A stretch of DNA of 58,128 nt from DATKKX01 sp035542775 (GTDB lineage: Bacteria > Planctomycetota > Phycisphaerae > UBA1845 > UTPLA1): positions 1-58,128 of the forward strand of contig DATKKX010000386.1 in the NCBI GenBank assembly GCA_035542775.1. Direction: 5' to 3'. Of this stretch, positions 15,862 to 23,581 are shown one piece after another (positions within the stretch are counted from its first letter, which is position 1; every line of letters starts with the position of its first letter). Under the pieces are notes generated by a model that did not search any database, was not told the DNA's origin, and saw only the letters and a list, made by a program, of their open reading frames with translations. Both the position numbers and the translations under genes were made by a program.

Positions 15862-18150
15862 CTATTGCGCCAGCAATGCCTCGACGAACGGCTGGGCATC
15901 AGCGATATCTATCTGCCTGTCCAAGTTCATGTCGGCAAGCTGAAGGTCACACTCGTATGCCGCCGCGTAGCCCGTGGGGTCGAGCAACGCCGTCACAAAG
16001 GCCTCGATGTCATCACCGTTGACGACGCCGTCACAGGCGAGGTCCCCGGGGAGACCCCAGCGAGCCCAATTGGTGGAAACGTGTCCTCCTGCCGTGCTGA
16101 AGTAGCCGCCCACGTTGAGTACTCCATCGAAAACCGCCATCGCCATCACGTAGTCACCGCCCAAGCCGCTACCTAGCGGTGCCCATCGCAGGCCATTCCA
16201 GCGCGCGATCCGCCTCGCGCTTACACCACCGGCGATGGTGAAGTCTCCGCCGACGATCAATTCACGTTCACAAACGGTCAGCGCCCCCACAAAGGCCGAA
16301 TCCTCGTCCATCCCCTCACCCAAAGGCTGCCACTCAGCGCCATTCCATCTCGCGATGCCGTATGTATTGAAGCCCCCGGTGATATAGAAATCACCACCAG
16401 CGATCAGTTCACCACCGAAAACCTGCAAGGTCCGCACACAACACGGCGTCCCATCGCCGAGGGAAGTCCAGCTTGTGCCGTTCCATTTCGCAATGCTATT
16501 GGCACTGGCGCCACCGGCAATGCTGAAAGACCCGCCAGCGATCAGCTCGCCGTCGAAGATGGTCAGAGCCATTACGCAGTCGTACGTTCCTTCGCCGATT
16601 CCGGCTCCGAGTGGTTCCCAAGATGAGCCGTTCCACTTTGCGATTCGGTTGCACTCCACACCACCCGCGCTGGTGAAGCAGCCGCCCACAATCAACTCGT
16701 CATTAAAGATGGTTAAGGCATAGATGATCGAATCCGTCCCATCGCCCAGTGGGGACCAGCTCGTGCCATTCCACGCGGCGATGTTGTGCACGATGTTGCC
16801 ATCAGCCGATAGAAAGCTGCCGGCGGCGACGAGTTCGCCGCGGTAAGTCGTCAGAGCATAAGCGCCTCCACTCAAACCGCCGCCCAGCGGCATCCAGGTT
16901 TGCCCGCTTCTCCTGGCGATGCGTCCTACGTCAACGAGGCCCGCCTTGGTGAAACCTCCGCCCGCGATCAATTCGCCGTCGAAGACGGTCATCGACCAGA
17001 TTACGTCGTTCAGGCCGCTCTCGCCCATCGGCGACCACTGCGAGCCGTTCCATTTGGCGATCCAATAAGCCGTCGCATCGCCGGCGGTGTAGAACCCTCC
17101 CCCGACGATCAGTTCATTGTTGAACACGCTCAGGACGTACACATGGGCGTTGATCTCGACGGGCAGAGGCGACCAGGCAGAGCCGTTCCACGTCGCTATG
17201 CCATACGCGCCCGCGCCGCCTGCGGTTGTGAAATTGCCCCCGGCAACCAATTCGCCGTTAAGCATCGTCAGAGTTGCAACGGCAGGCTCGACTCCGCCCA
17301 TCCCACCGCCGAGAGACGACCAGCTTGTGCCATTCCAGCTCGCAACGCAGTTCACAGTCACGCCTCCCGCGCTGGTGAACAAGCCGCCGGCAATCAGATT
17401 GTCGCCGTAAGTGGTCAGTGCGCAAACGTAAGGCGACGGATATTCATTGCTCACTCCCCCTCCCAAAGACGCCCAGGCCGAGCCGTTCCATCGCGCGATG
17501 CCATTCACGCACTCGCCGCCCGCGTAGTCGAACCTCCCCCCCGCAACGAGTTCTCCATTGAACACGGCCAGGCTGAATACCGTATCGTCCGTCCCGCCGG
17601 CCATGGGCGCCCAGCTCGTCCCATTCCACTTGGCAATGTTGACGATCGGGAGCCCACCCGGCGTGTAGAAGTGGCCACCTGCGATCAATTCGCCGTTGAA
17701 CACCGTCAAGGCGTTGACGCTGTCGTAAGTATCTCCCAGGCCATTTCCCAAGGCCGACCAGTTCGTGCCGTTCCATTTGGCGATGCACCTTGTGGTCACG
17801 CCGCCGGCCGAAGTAAACATCCCACCGGCGATCAACTCACCATTGAAGACGGTCAGCGCACAAACGGGCGGGTACGTGCCACTCACGCCATCGCCGAGGG
17901 GCGACCATTTTACACCGTCCCACTTGGCAACGCCGAATGTACGTACGTCTCCGGCAATCCCAAACGAACCTCCCACATAGAGCGCCGGCCCAGTCCCATC
18001 GTCCCAGACCGTCATGGCAGATGGGTAGTAGTTCAGTCCCGGTATGCCCTCGCCCGGCAGCCACTGGTATTCCGCCCGTGCAGCCGGCGAACTTGCCAAG
18101 ATCAAGGCCAACGCAACCACAAACGTCGCAAGTGAAATCCGTCGAATCAT
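15862..18150 (-). CDS. Secreted 14-repeat propeller-like protein with dockerin-like tail
   Basis: 762 residues. A signal peptide (about residues 1-26, cut after AARA) is followed by 14 repeats of about 50 residues with the pattern ALTVFNGELIAGG.FT.AGG, then IAKWNGTSWSPLG.G. The Trp-rich strand pairs resemble Kelch or delta-60 propeller blades; 14 could make two seven-bladed propellers. The last 60 residues hold two helix-loop repeats of dockerin type (GDLACDGVVNGDDIEAF and ADMNLDRQIDIADAQPF), likely for calcium binding and surface attachment. It is probably exported and displayed or anchored, role unknown. A possible promoter (TTGTGT-N17-TACACT) lies upstream on this strand at about 18258-18286. 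Confidence 0.8.
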   Translation of the reverse strand: MIRRISLATFVVALALILASSPAARAEYQWLPGEGIPGLNYYPSAMTVWDDGTGPALYVGGSFGIAGDVRTFGVAKWDGVKWSPLGDGVSGTYPPVCALTVFNGELIAGGMFTSAGGVTTRCIAKWNGTNWSALGNGLGDTYDSVNALTVFNGELIAGGHFYTPGGLPIVNIAKWNGTSWAPMAGGTDDTVFSLAVFNGELVAGGRFDYAGGECVNGIARWNGSAWASLGGGVSNEYPSPYVCALTTYGDNLIAGGLFTSAGGVTVNCVASWNGTSWSSLGGGMGGVEPAVATLTMLNGELVAGGNFTTAGGAGAYGIATWNGSAWSPLPVEINAHVYVLSVFNNELIVGGGFYTAGDATAYWIAKWNGSQWSPMGESGLNDVIWSMTVFDGELIAGGGFTKAGLVDVGRIARRSGQTWMPLGGGLSGGAYALTTYRGELVAAGSFLSADGNIVHNIAAWNGTSWSPLGDGTDSIIYALTIFNDELIVGGCFTSAGGVECNRIAKWNGSSWEPLGAGIGEGTYDCVMALTIFDGELIAGGSFSIAGGASANSIAKWNGTSWTSLGDGTPCCVRTLQVFGGELIAGGDFYITGGFNTYGIARWNGAEWQPLGEGMDEDSAFVGALTVCERELIVGGDFTIAGGVSARRIARWNGLRWAPLGSGLGGDYVMAMAVFDGVLNVGGYFSTAGGHVSTNWARWGLPGDLACDGVVNGDDIEAFVTALLDPTGYAAAYECDLQLADMNLDRQIDIADAQPFVEALLAQ

Positions 18151-18330
18151 CGCTCGCTTCTTTTCTCGCAGGAAATGCCTGTGCGGTTTCGCGGGTTCTT
18201 TCCCTATCCAGCCCCGCCTGCTGCTGCGATCTATAGCTTCTCCGCGAGAGCCGAGTGTATCACAATCGGCTCAGAAACACAATTCCGCGGTCCCCTTCCC
18301 GCCGACATGCCAAAGCTGGTCGACTTACTC

Positions 18331-18362
18331 CACACGCACACCAGGCGCACACACACAGCGCA
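18331..18362. repeat. CA-rich simple repeat
   Basis: A run of CAC/ACA units with interruptions lies in the 266-base spacer between the DinB gene and the propeller gene. The rest of the spacer shows no gene; it should hold the propeller gene's promoter. Confidence 0.5.
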
Positions 18363-18416
18363 CTGATACACAGTCGATTCGCGAATGCTAATACGTTGAT
18401 CGCGTCGCGCGGACGG

Positions 18417-18914
18417 TCAACCGAACTTGGGCTTGAACCCCAGGCTCTTGCGGATGATGGTCAACTGCCCGGCGTGCATGGCTTCGTGACAGGCAATCGA
18501 GCTCATCATCGCCGCCAGGGTGGGGGCGAACGATTGCATCTCTCCGGACAACGGCGCCAGGAGCTGCTGCTCGCTCAACGAGCCCAGCCACTCGATGAGA
18601 TTGCCGCGGCTCCTGGTCAGGCAGTCTCTGATTTCCGAGAGGCGGGGGTAGTCCGTGGGATTGGCCTTCGGCGTGGAGCCGGTGAAGAACATCTCTTTCC
18701 AGGCGTTGAATCGGTCCGCCGGACGCTTGGCGATGTCAGCCAGGAACGATTCGTCGGTGATGGCGATGTGGCCCATGATCCACAAGGCATGATTGCTTCG
18801 TGGAACGGCCTGGTAGCACAGTTTGTTCTCCGGGATATCCTCCAGGAGCGATGTGAGGACGGTGCGGGAGAAATTCAACGCCGCTTTGCCGGTTTCATAC
18901 AGATTGTTTGCCAC
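18417..18914 (-). CDS. DinB/YfiT-like metal-dependent hydrolase family protein
   Basis: 165 residues, the size of DinB-like four-helix proteins. Candidate metal-binding histidines lie in HALWIMGHIA (about residue 42) and in the CHEAMHAGQL motif near the C-terminus, matching the three-His pattern of the family. Members are thiol transferases or stress proteins; the substrate cannot be told. The start is GTG at 18914 with AGGAG eight bases upstream, a strong site. Confidence 0.8.
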   Translation of the reverse strand: MANNLYETGKAALNFSRTVLTSLLEDIPENKLCYQAVPRSNHALWIMGHIAITDESFLADIAKRPADRFNAWKEMFFTGSTPKANPTDYPRLSEIRDCLTRSRGNLIEWLGSLSEQQLLAPLSGEMQSFAPTLAAMMSSIACHEAMHAGQLTIIRKSLGFKPKFG

Positions 18915-19112
18915 GGCCAGTCTCCTTTGTTTCTGGAAATGATCGCCCGTTATTCGGTCAAAGGGTGCCCGTCAGCCCATTGATCCGACCCGATGTCCGT
19001 GAGTCTAGGCGCGCCAGCGGGCCGTTGCCATAGGCAGTTCGAGATGCTGCGCCGGCGGGACCGTGACCGGGCCCGGTTTTAGAGAGAATTAGCGGCACGG
19101 TGAGGCAGGGCA

Positions 19113-19143
19113 TTGACGCCGCAAGCCGGAGAGCTTGTACAAT
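19113..19143 (+). promoter_or_regulatory. Candidate promoter of the Sec-containing TlpA gene
   Basis: TTGACG (19113-19118), a 19-base spacer and TACAAT (19138-19143). The spacer is longer than ideal. Transcription would begin near 19150, some 73 bases before the ATG at 19224. The whole gene-free stretch 18915-19223 shows nothing else but the Shine-Dalgarno. Confidence 0.45.
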
Positions 19144-19223
19144 GCTGTGGCTGCAATCGAGCGTTGCAGGGCACGAGCGGTCAGGGCTTAATCGCCGGCC
19201 GCCGGCGCCGGGAGGTCAGGAAC

Positions 19224-20096
19224 ATGAGAACCTTTGCGGTTCTGTTGTTGGGCGCAACCTTGCTGACAACTTCTCCCGCCCTTGCCGGGCCGGGCGTCAA
19301 GGTGGGCGACAAGGCGCCGGAGATTTCGGCGCCGTCGTGGATAAACCTGCCCAAGGGCTTGAAGACAGTCACGCCTGAAACGTTGAAAGGCAAGGTGCTG
19401 TTCGTCGAGTTCTGGGCGACCTGGTGAGGGCCGTGCCGGAAAGGCATTCCGCATCTGGTCGAGATGCAAAAGAAATACAAGAACAAGGAAGTGATTCTGC
19501 TGGCCCTTTCGGATGAGTCGCTGGCGACGGTTTCCTCCTTCGTCAAGAAGAACAACATCAACTACATCGTCGGAACGGATGCCAAGCCGACGTTCAAGAA
19601 ATTCGGGGCCAGGGGGTATCCGACGATTTTCGTGATCGATGCCAAGGGGACGGTCGCTTATCGCGGAAGCAACCCCGAGGCAGCCACGAAAAGCCTCGAA
19701 AAGACTCTGAAAGACAAACCCAGCGATCCAGAAGACGGAGGTCTGGAGGAGGCCGCCGCGAAGGCCGCGTTTGAAAAGGCGCTGGAGCTCTACAAGAAGA
19801 AAGACTACGCCAAGGCACTGAAAGCCCTGGAGCAGATCACCAAAGAGTACAAAGACACGGAAATAGCCAAGAAGGCCGCGGTTCGGATCAAGCGCATGAA
19901 GGCCGACAAGAAGATCATGGAGAAGATTCGCGAAGCCGAGGAAAAGAAGCGGTGCGAGACCTGGTTGGAGACCGCGCGCAATCCGGCCCAAAACGGCAAG
20001 CGAGCAGAAGCCGCCGAATACTATCAGAAGATCATTGACGAGTACCCCTACAGCAGCTTTGCCGACATCGCCAAGACGGAGCTGGCGGGGCTGTAG
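19224..20096 (+). CDS. TlpA/thioredoxin-fold selenoprotein candidate with in-frame TGA (UxxC)
   Basis: 290 residues if TGA at 19425-19427 is read as selenocysteine (Sec68). A signal peptide covers residues 1-21. The thioredoxin fold follows: FVEFWATW-U-GPC, with TGA exactly at the first active-site cysteine, the second cysteine three codons later, and the cis-Pro loop GYP.TIF at Pro133. Both sides of the TGA are the same frame, so no indel is needed. A GGAGG lies eight bases before the ATG. Residues about 170-290 form Lys/Glu-rich helical repeats resembling TPR, ending like YbgF-type proteins. A hairpin with a GGUC loop begins 29 bases after the TGA. It probably works as a periplasmic thiol-disulfide or peroxide reductase. 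The alternative is a TGC-to-TGA mutation or base error. Confidence 0.8.
19425..19427 (+). other. TGA read as selenocysteine (Sec68)
   Basis: This TGA stands at the N-terminal cysteine position of a WCGPC-like thioredoxin active site (WAT-W-[TGA]-GPC). Sec in place of this cysteine is known in several thioredoxin-fold selenoprotein families. A gene caller would report a 67-residue stub and a separate downstream fragment. Confidence 0.75.
19447..19471 (+). promoter_or_regulatory. Bacterial SECIS-like stem-loop
   Basis: Perfect 6-bp stem GCATCT (19451-19456) and AGATGC (19462-19467) with loop GGTCG (19457-19461). Two further A-U pairs (19447-19448 with 19470-19471) can form across a 2-by-2 internal loop. 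The loop starts 29 bases after the TGA, within the 16-37 range usual for bacterial SECIS elements, and has G in its first two positions. The E. coli fdhF element also presents GGUC in its loop. Confidence 0.7.
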
Positions 20097-20223
20097 CCTC
20101 AAGTTGGGCTCATCCGAGGTTTTCCCGACCGTCGATATGGAGTGATAGGGATGATGTTCCGTCGAGTTGGGCGGTGCGCAATGAGTTCGCGCATCGGCCG
20201 AACCACGATAACCGGACCTCAGG

Positions 20224-21228
20224 ATGCACGCATTCGTCACCGGAGCCAGCGGTTTCATCGGTCGGCGGCTGGTTCAACAGCTTGTCCGTCAAGGCCACCG
20301 CGTCACGGCGCTGTTGCACCGGGATGCGCAGGAATTGCCGACGGCGGTTGCGACCGTCCGGAGCGCGCTCGAAGACGGCCCGGGCAGGTTGGCGGAGGCG
20401 ATGGCCGGGCACGACACGGTCTTTCATCTCGCGGCGCAGGTCTCATTTGACCCGCGCAAGCTGCCGGAGCTGCTGCGGGTAAACGGCGAAGGGACGCAAG
20501 CTGTGCTGGCGGCCGCCCGAGAGGCCGGCGTGGCCCGGACGGTCGTGGTCAGCAGCGCGTGCACAATCGGGTTGTCGGATCGAGCCGACCGTGTGCTGGA
20601 CGAAGATGTGCCGTTCGAGTTGCGTTTGGAAACGCGAAACCCCTACCTGCAGAGCAAGCGCGTAACGGAGGCGTACGCGGTCGAGGCGGCCCAGCGGGGC
20701 CAGTGGGTGACGATCGTGAATCCTTCGACCGTTTTCGGGCCGGGCGATCGCTCGCTCAACTCAGGCACACTCGTGCGGCAAGTTGCTTTGTCGCCCGCCG
20801 TGCCCGTGCCGCCCGGCGGATCGAATGTGGTGGACGTGGACGACGTTGCCGACGGCATCGTCGCCGCTTCGCTGCGCGGGCAGCCTGGTCGGCGCTACAT
20901 CCTCGGCGGGGTCAACCTCAGGTTTCGAGAAATCGTCGACCGGATCGCCGGCGTCATCGGGCGGCGACCGATCCTGATACCCCTGCCGTCGGCGGCGCGA
21001 TATCCCATGACGCTGGCGGCCTGGCTGGTTCAGCGGGTCACCGGCAGCCGCCTGATCACGCCGCAGATCATCAACGACACGTTTGCCTTCAAGTTTTATT
21101 CGAGCCACCGGGCGGAGGCGGAGTTGGGTTGGCAGGCGAAGCGGGATTTCACGGCAACGGTCGCCGCGGCGTGGGAGTACTACCGGCATGAGAACCTGAT
21201 CGCATTGCCCGGAGGTGTCGCGGCGTGA
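20224..21228 (+). CDS. NAD-dependent epimerase/dehydratase (HpnA-like extended SDR)
   Basis: 334 residues. It has the GASGFIG Rossmann motif at 7-13, the VVSSACTIGLSD segment near Ser110, and the catalytic pair Tyr141/Lys145 in NPYLQSK. This arrangement is close to hopanoid-associated sugar epimerases and dihydroflavonol-reductase-like SDRs acting on sugar nucleotides or lipophilic alcohols. No squalene-hopene cyclase is nearby, so the hopanoid link is only by resemblance. The stop codon overlaps the GTG start of the methyltransferase (GTGA), showing coupling with the following genes. Confidence 0.8.
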   Translation: MHAFVTGASGFIGRRLVQQLVRQGHRVTALLHRDAQELPTAVATVRSALEDGPGRLAEAMAGHDTVFHLAAQVSFDPRKLPELLRVNGEGTQAVLAAAREAGVARTVVVSSACTIGLSDRADRVLDEDVPFELRLETRNPYLQSKRVTEAYAVEAAQRGQWVTIVNPSTVFGPGDRSLNSGTLVRQVALSPAVPVPPGGSNVVDVDDVADGIVAASLRGQPGRRYILGGVNLRFREIVDRIAGVIGRRPILIPLPSAARYPMTLAAWLVQRVTGSRLITPQIINDTFAFKFYSSHRAEAELGWQAKRDFTATVAAAWEYYRHENLIALPGGVAA

Positions 21229-22022
21229 ACACCGCCTCTGCCATCACGACTGCGGAGGTGAAGCAGGCCAACCGCCGACTCTATGACCAGGTCGCCGATC
21301 ATTACGAGGCGATTGATGGTCGCAGGGACGGTGATCTCCTGGAGTGGATCCAGTCGCGCCTGTCGGATCTGGCCGAGGCCCACGGCGACGGCATGCTGCT
21401 CGATCTGGGCAGCGGCAGCGGTCTGCTGACACGTGCGGCCCGCGGGATTTTTCGACAGACGGTCGCGGTGGATCTCTCGCCCGGCATCCTCGCCGCCGCC
21501 GGGCGGATTGCCGACCTCCGCGTGGCGGCGGATACGGACATGCTTCCCCTGGCGGACGGCTCGGCGAACGTCGTGACCTGCTTCGCCGTGCTGCACCACT
21601 TGTACGACACGGGCTCGCTCAGCAGGGAGGTTGCCCGGGTGTTGAAAGTCGGCGGTGCGTTCTGGTCGGATCATGATATGGATGCGGCGTTCCACCGGCG
21701 GTTTCGCTGGCCGCTGGCGTGCTATCGCCGGCTGCGGGGGGCGGCACGGCGTTATGAGGAGGCCGGAGTCGACGCCCGGACTTACGAGTTGGCGGAGTGC
21801 CGCGAAGACGGCGTGGACGGCGGGCTGATCGTCAGGCAGCTTTCCGCGGCAGGGCTGGAAGTGACGCCCGAGTATCACTGGTTCGGGTTGACGCCGCTGA
21901 CCAACCGGCTGTTCGGACTAAGGAAGCGTTCGCGAGGCTGGGCTCCGCTTCTGCGGATCACGGCGGTCAAGCCGCGGGAAGCCGCCGGCGCGGGCCGGCA
22001 GGCTTGTGAAAGAGGTGCGTGA
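21225..22022 (+). CDS. Class I SAM-dependent methyltransferase
   Basis: 265 residues. The nucleotide-binding motif I reads LLDLGSGSGLLT (about residues 56-67), followed by an acidic loop VAVDLSPG and motif VVTCFAVLHHL, typical of Methyltransf_11/UbiE-like enzymes. The start is GTG at 21225 inside the preceding stop, and its own TGA overlaps the next ATG (TGATG). This tight packing argues for one product pathway with the epimerase and the radical SAM enzyme. The substrate is not predictable. Confidence 0.85.
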   Translation: MNTASAITTAEVKQANRRLYDQVADHYEAIDGRRDGDLLEWIQSRLSDLAEAHGDGMLLDLGSGSGLLTRAARGIFRQTVAVDLSPGILAAAGRIADLRVAADTDMLPLADGSANVVTCFAVLHHLYDTGSLSREVARVLKVGGAFWSDHDMDAAFHRRFRWPLACYRRLRGAARRYEEAGVDARTYELAECREDGVDGGLIVRQLSAAGLEVTPEYHWFGLTPLTNRLFGLRKRSRGWAPLLRITAVKPREAAGAGRQACERGA

Positions 22023-23431
22023 TGGCGCAGGTGGTGCTGATCTATCCGAAGCCGAATCGTATCACGTTCGATACGACGCACACGATCAATCTTGGCCTGG
22101 CCTACATGGCGGCGTGCCTCGAACAGCGCGGTCACTCGGTGGACGTACATGACTGCAATATCGAGGACGAGGCGTATCTGCCGGGCAAGCTGTGCGATGC
22201 GGAGCTGGTTTGCTTCTATGTCATCACGGCGGCGTTGAAGGCTTCGTTCGCTCTCGCGGAGCAGATCAAGACGCGGATGGACAGCGACTGCCGCATCATC
22301 TTCGGCGGACCGCATCCGACCGCGAGGCCGGAGGAGTGTCTTGACTCCCCCTATGTCGACTTTGCCGCAGCGGGGGAGGGCGAGATCCTGATTTGCGATT
22401 TGGTCGAGAATCTGCATAACCCGGCGGCTCGCGACCGGCTGCCGGGCCTGATCTACCGCGGCGCGGACGGCATGATCGTCAACAACGGCAAGGCGGCGGT
22501 TCCGGAAGAGTTGGACGCACTGCCGTTCCCCGCCTATCACCTGTTCCGGCATGATCGGATGCAGCCTACGCGGCCCACCTGGATCGACGCCCGGCGGACG
22601 AAGTGCGGGTCGATGATGTCGTCGCGAGGGTGCCCGTACAAATGCGTTTTTTGCACTTCGGCGGCGGGCCGGCCCTTCAACAAGAAGTTCCGGGCCATGT
22701 CACCGGAGCGGGTCGTCGAGGAAATCGAATGGCTCGCAAGGGATTACGGCGTCAACTTCGTTGAATTCCAGGATGACGTATTCAACCTCATTCCGCAGCG
22801 GGCCGAGGACATCTGTCGTTTGCTCATTGAGAGAAATCTCCAAGTACGCTGGTCGATACCCAACGGCATTTCGCGAGTGGAGAACATCACCGAGGATTTC
22901 CTGAGGCTGTGCCAGGAGGCCGGCTGCATCGACGCGTGGTTTGCGGCGGAGTCGGGCTCCGAGCGGATCCGTAACGAAATCATCAACAAGCGGAATACGA
23001 TCGAACAGGTGCGAGCGGCAATCGAGGCATCGCACCGAGTGGGACTCCAGACCGGTGCGTTTTTCATCCTCGGCAGCCCTGACGAAACGCTCGAAGAGAT
23101 GCAGCAGACCATCGACTTCGCGTGTTCGCTACCGCTCGATCGGGCTCAATTCACGGTGGCCACACCGTTTCCGGGCTCGGCGTTGTGGGACTGGATCGAC
23201 CGCGAAGGGCGCTGGCTGGTGAAGGACTACGACCAGTTCGGGCCATACGAGAACGTGGTGTATTTCGAGTTGGGGCGGCTGAAGGCGGAAAACGTGCTGC
23301 GGATGTATAAGAAGGCGTTCCGCCGGTTTTATCTGCGCCCATCGCACCTGATTCGGAAGGTAGCCTTTCGACGCGAGACGTACACGAACCTGCCGCTTCT
23401 GGTTCGGCAGGCGGTGCAGTTCATGACTTGA
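22022..23431 (+). CDS. B12-binding-type radical SAM protein
   Basis: 469 residues. Residues 1-140 form a cobalamin-binding-like domain (VLIYPKPN, then INLGLAYMAACLEQRGHSVDVHDCNI and IIFGGPHPTARPEE), without the canonical DxHxxG histidine motif seen clearly. The radical SAM core has Cys204, Cys208 and Cys211 in SRGCPYKCVFC, plus a DDVFNL motif. The family does methylations on inert carbons or ring rearrangements in lipid and antibiotic pathways. A gap of 150 bases follows before the membrane protein gene. The ATG at 22022 is coupled to the methyltransferase stop; GTG one codon earlier is possible. Confidence 0.88.
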   Translation: MAQVVLIYPKPNRITFDTTHTINLGLAYMAACLEQRGHSVDVHDCNIEDEAYLPGKLCDAELVCFYVITAALKASFALAEQIKTRMDSDCRIIFGGPHPTARPEECLDSPYVDFAAAGEGEILICDLVENLHNPAARDRLPGLIYRGADGMIVNNGKAAVPEELDALPFPAYHLFRHDRMQPTRPTWIDARRTKCGSMMSSRGCPYKCVFCTSAAGRPFNKKFRAMSPERVVEEIEWLARDYGVNFVEFQDDVFNLIPQRAEDICRLLIERNLQVRWSIPNGISRVENITEDFLRLCQEAGCIDAWFAAESGSERIRNEIINKRNTIEQVRAAIEASHRVGLQTGAFFILGSPDETLEEMQQTIDFACSLPLDRAQFTVATPFPGSALWDWIDREGRWLVKDYDQFGPYENVVYFELGRLKAENVLRMYKKAFRRFYLRPSHLIRKVAFRRETYTNLPLLVRQAVQFMT

Positions 23432-23581
23432 AAGGAGCCGGCGACAATCGGCTGCGTTCAGAACGTGACTCTTACCCCGTCAGTCTCGGGGACCGCCGGC
23501 CCGTCATCGTCGGCCGGCGCCGCGGGCACTCAGTCCCACTGGTGATCGAGACGCGGGACGGTACCGGAGCGCGGACCAACC

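Noticed and set aside
19425..19427. TGA as a true stop with a separate downstream gene
   Set aside because: Both parts are in one frame and together form one thioredoxin domain; the downstream part has no start with a ribosome-binding site. A sequencing or natural nonsense mutation remains possible.
19428..19447. Short hairpin TGCC-GGAAA-GGCA just after the TGA as the SECIS element
   Set aside because: Its loop begins only 10 bases after the TGA, shorter than the usual range; the hairpin at 19451-19467 fits better.
20097..20125. CCTC...GAGG-TTTT after the selenoprotein gene as a terminator
   Set aside because: The stem is only four pairs with a 14-base loop, too weak to claim.
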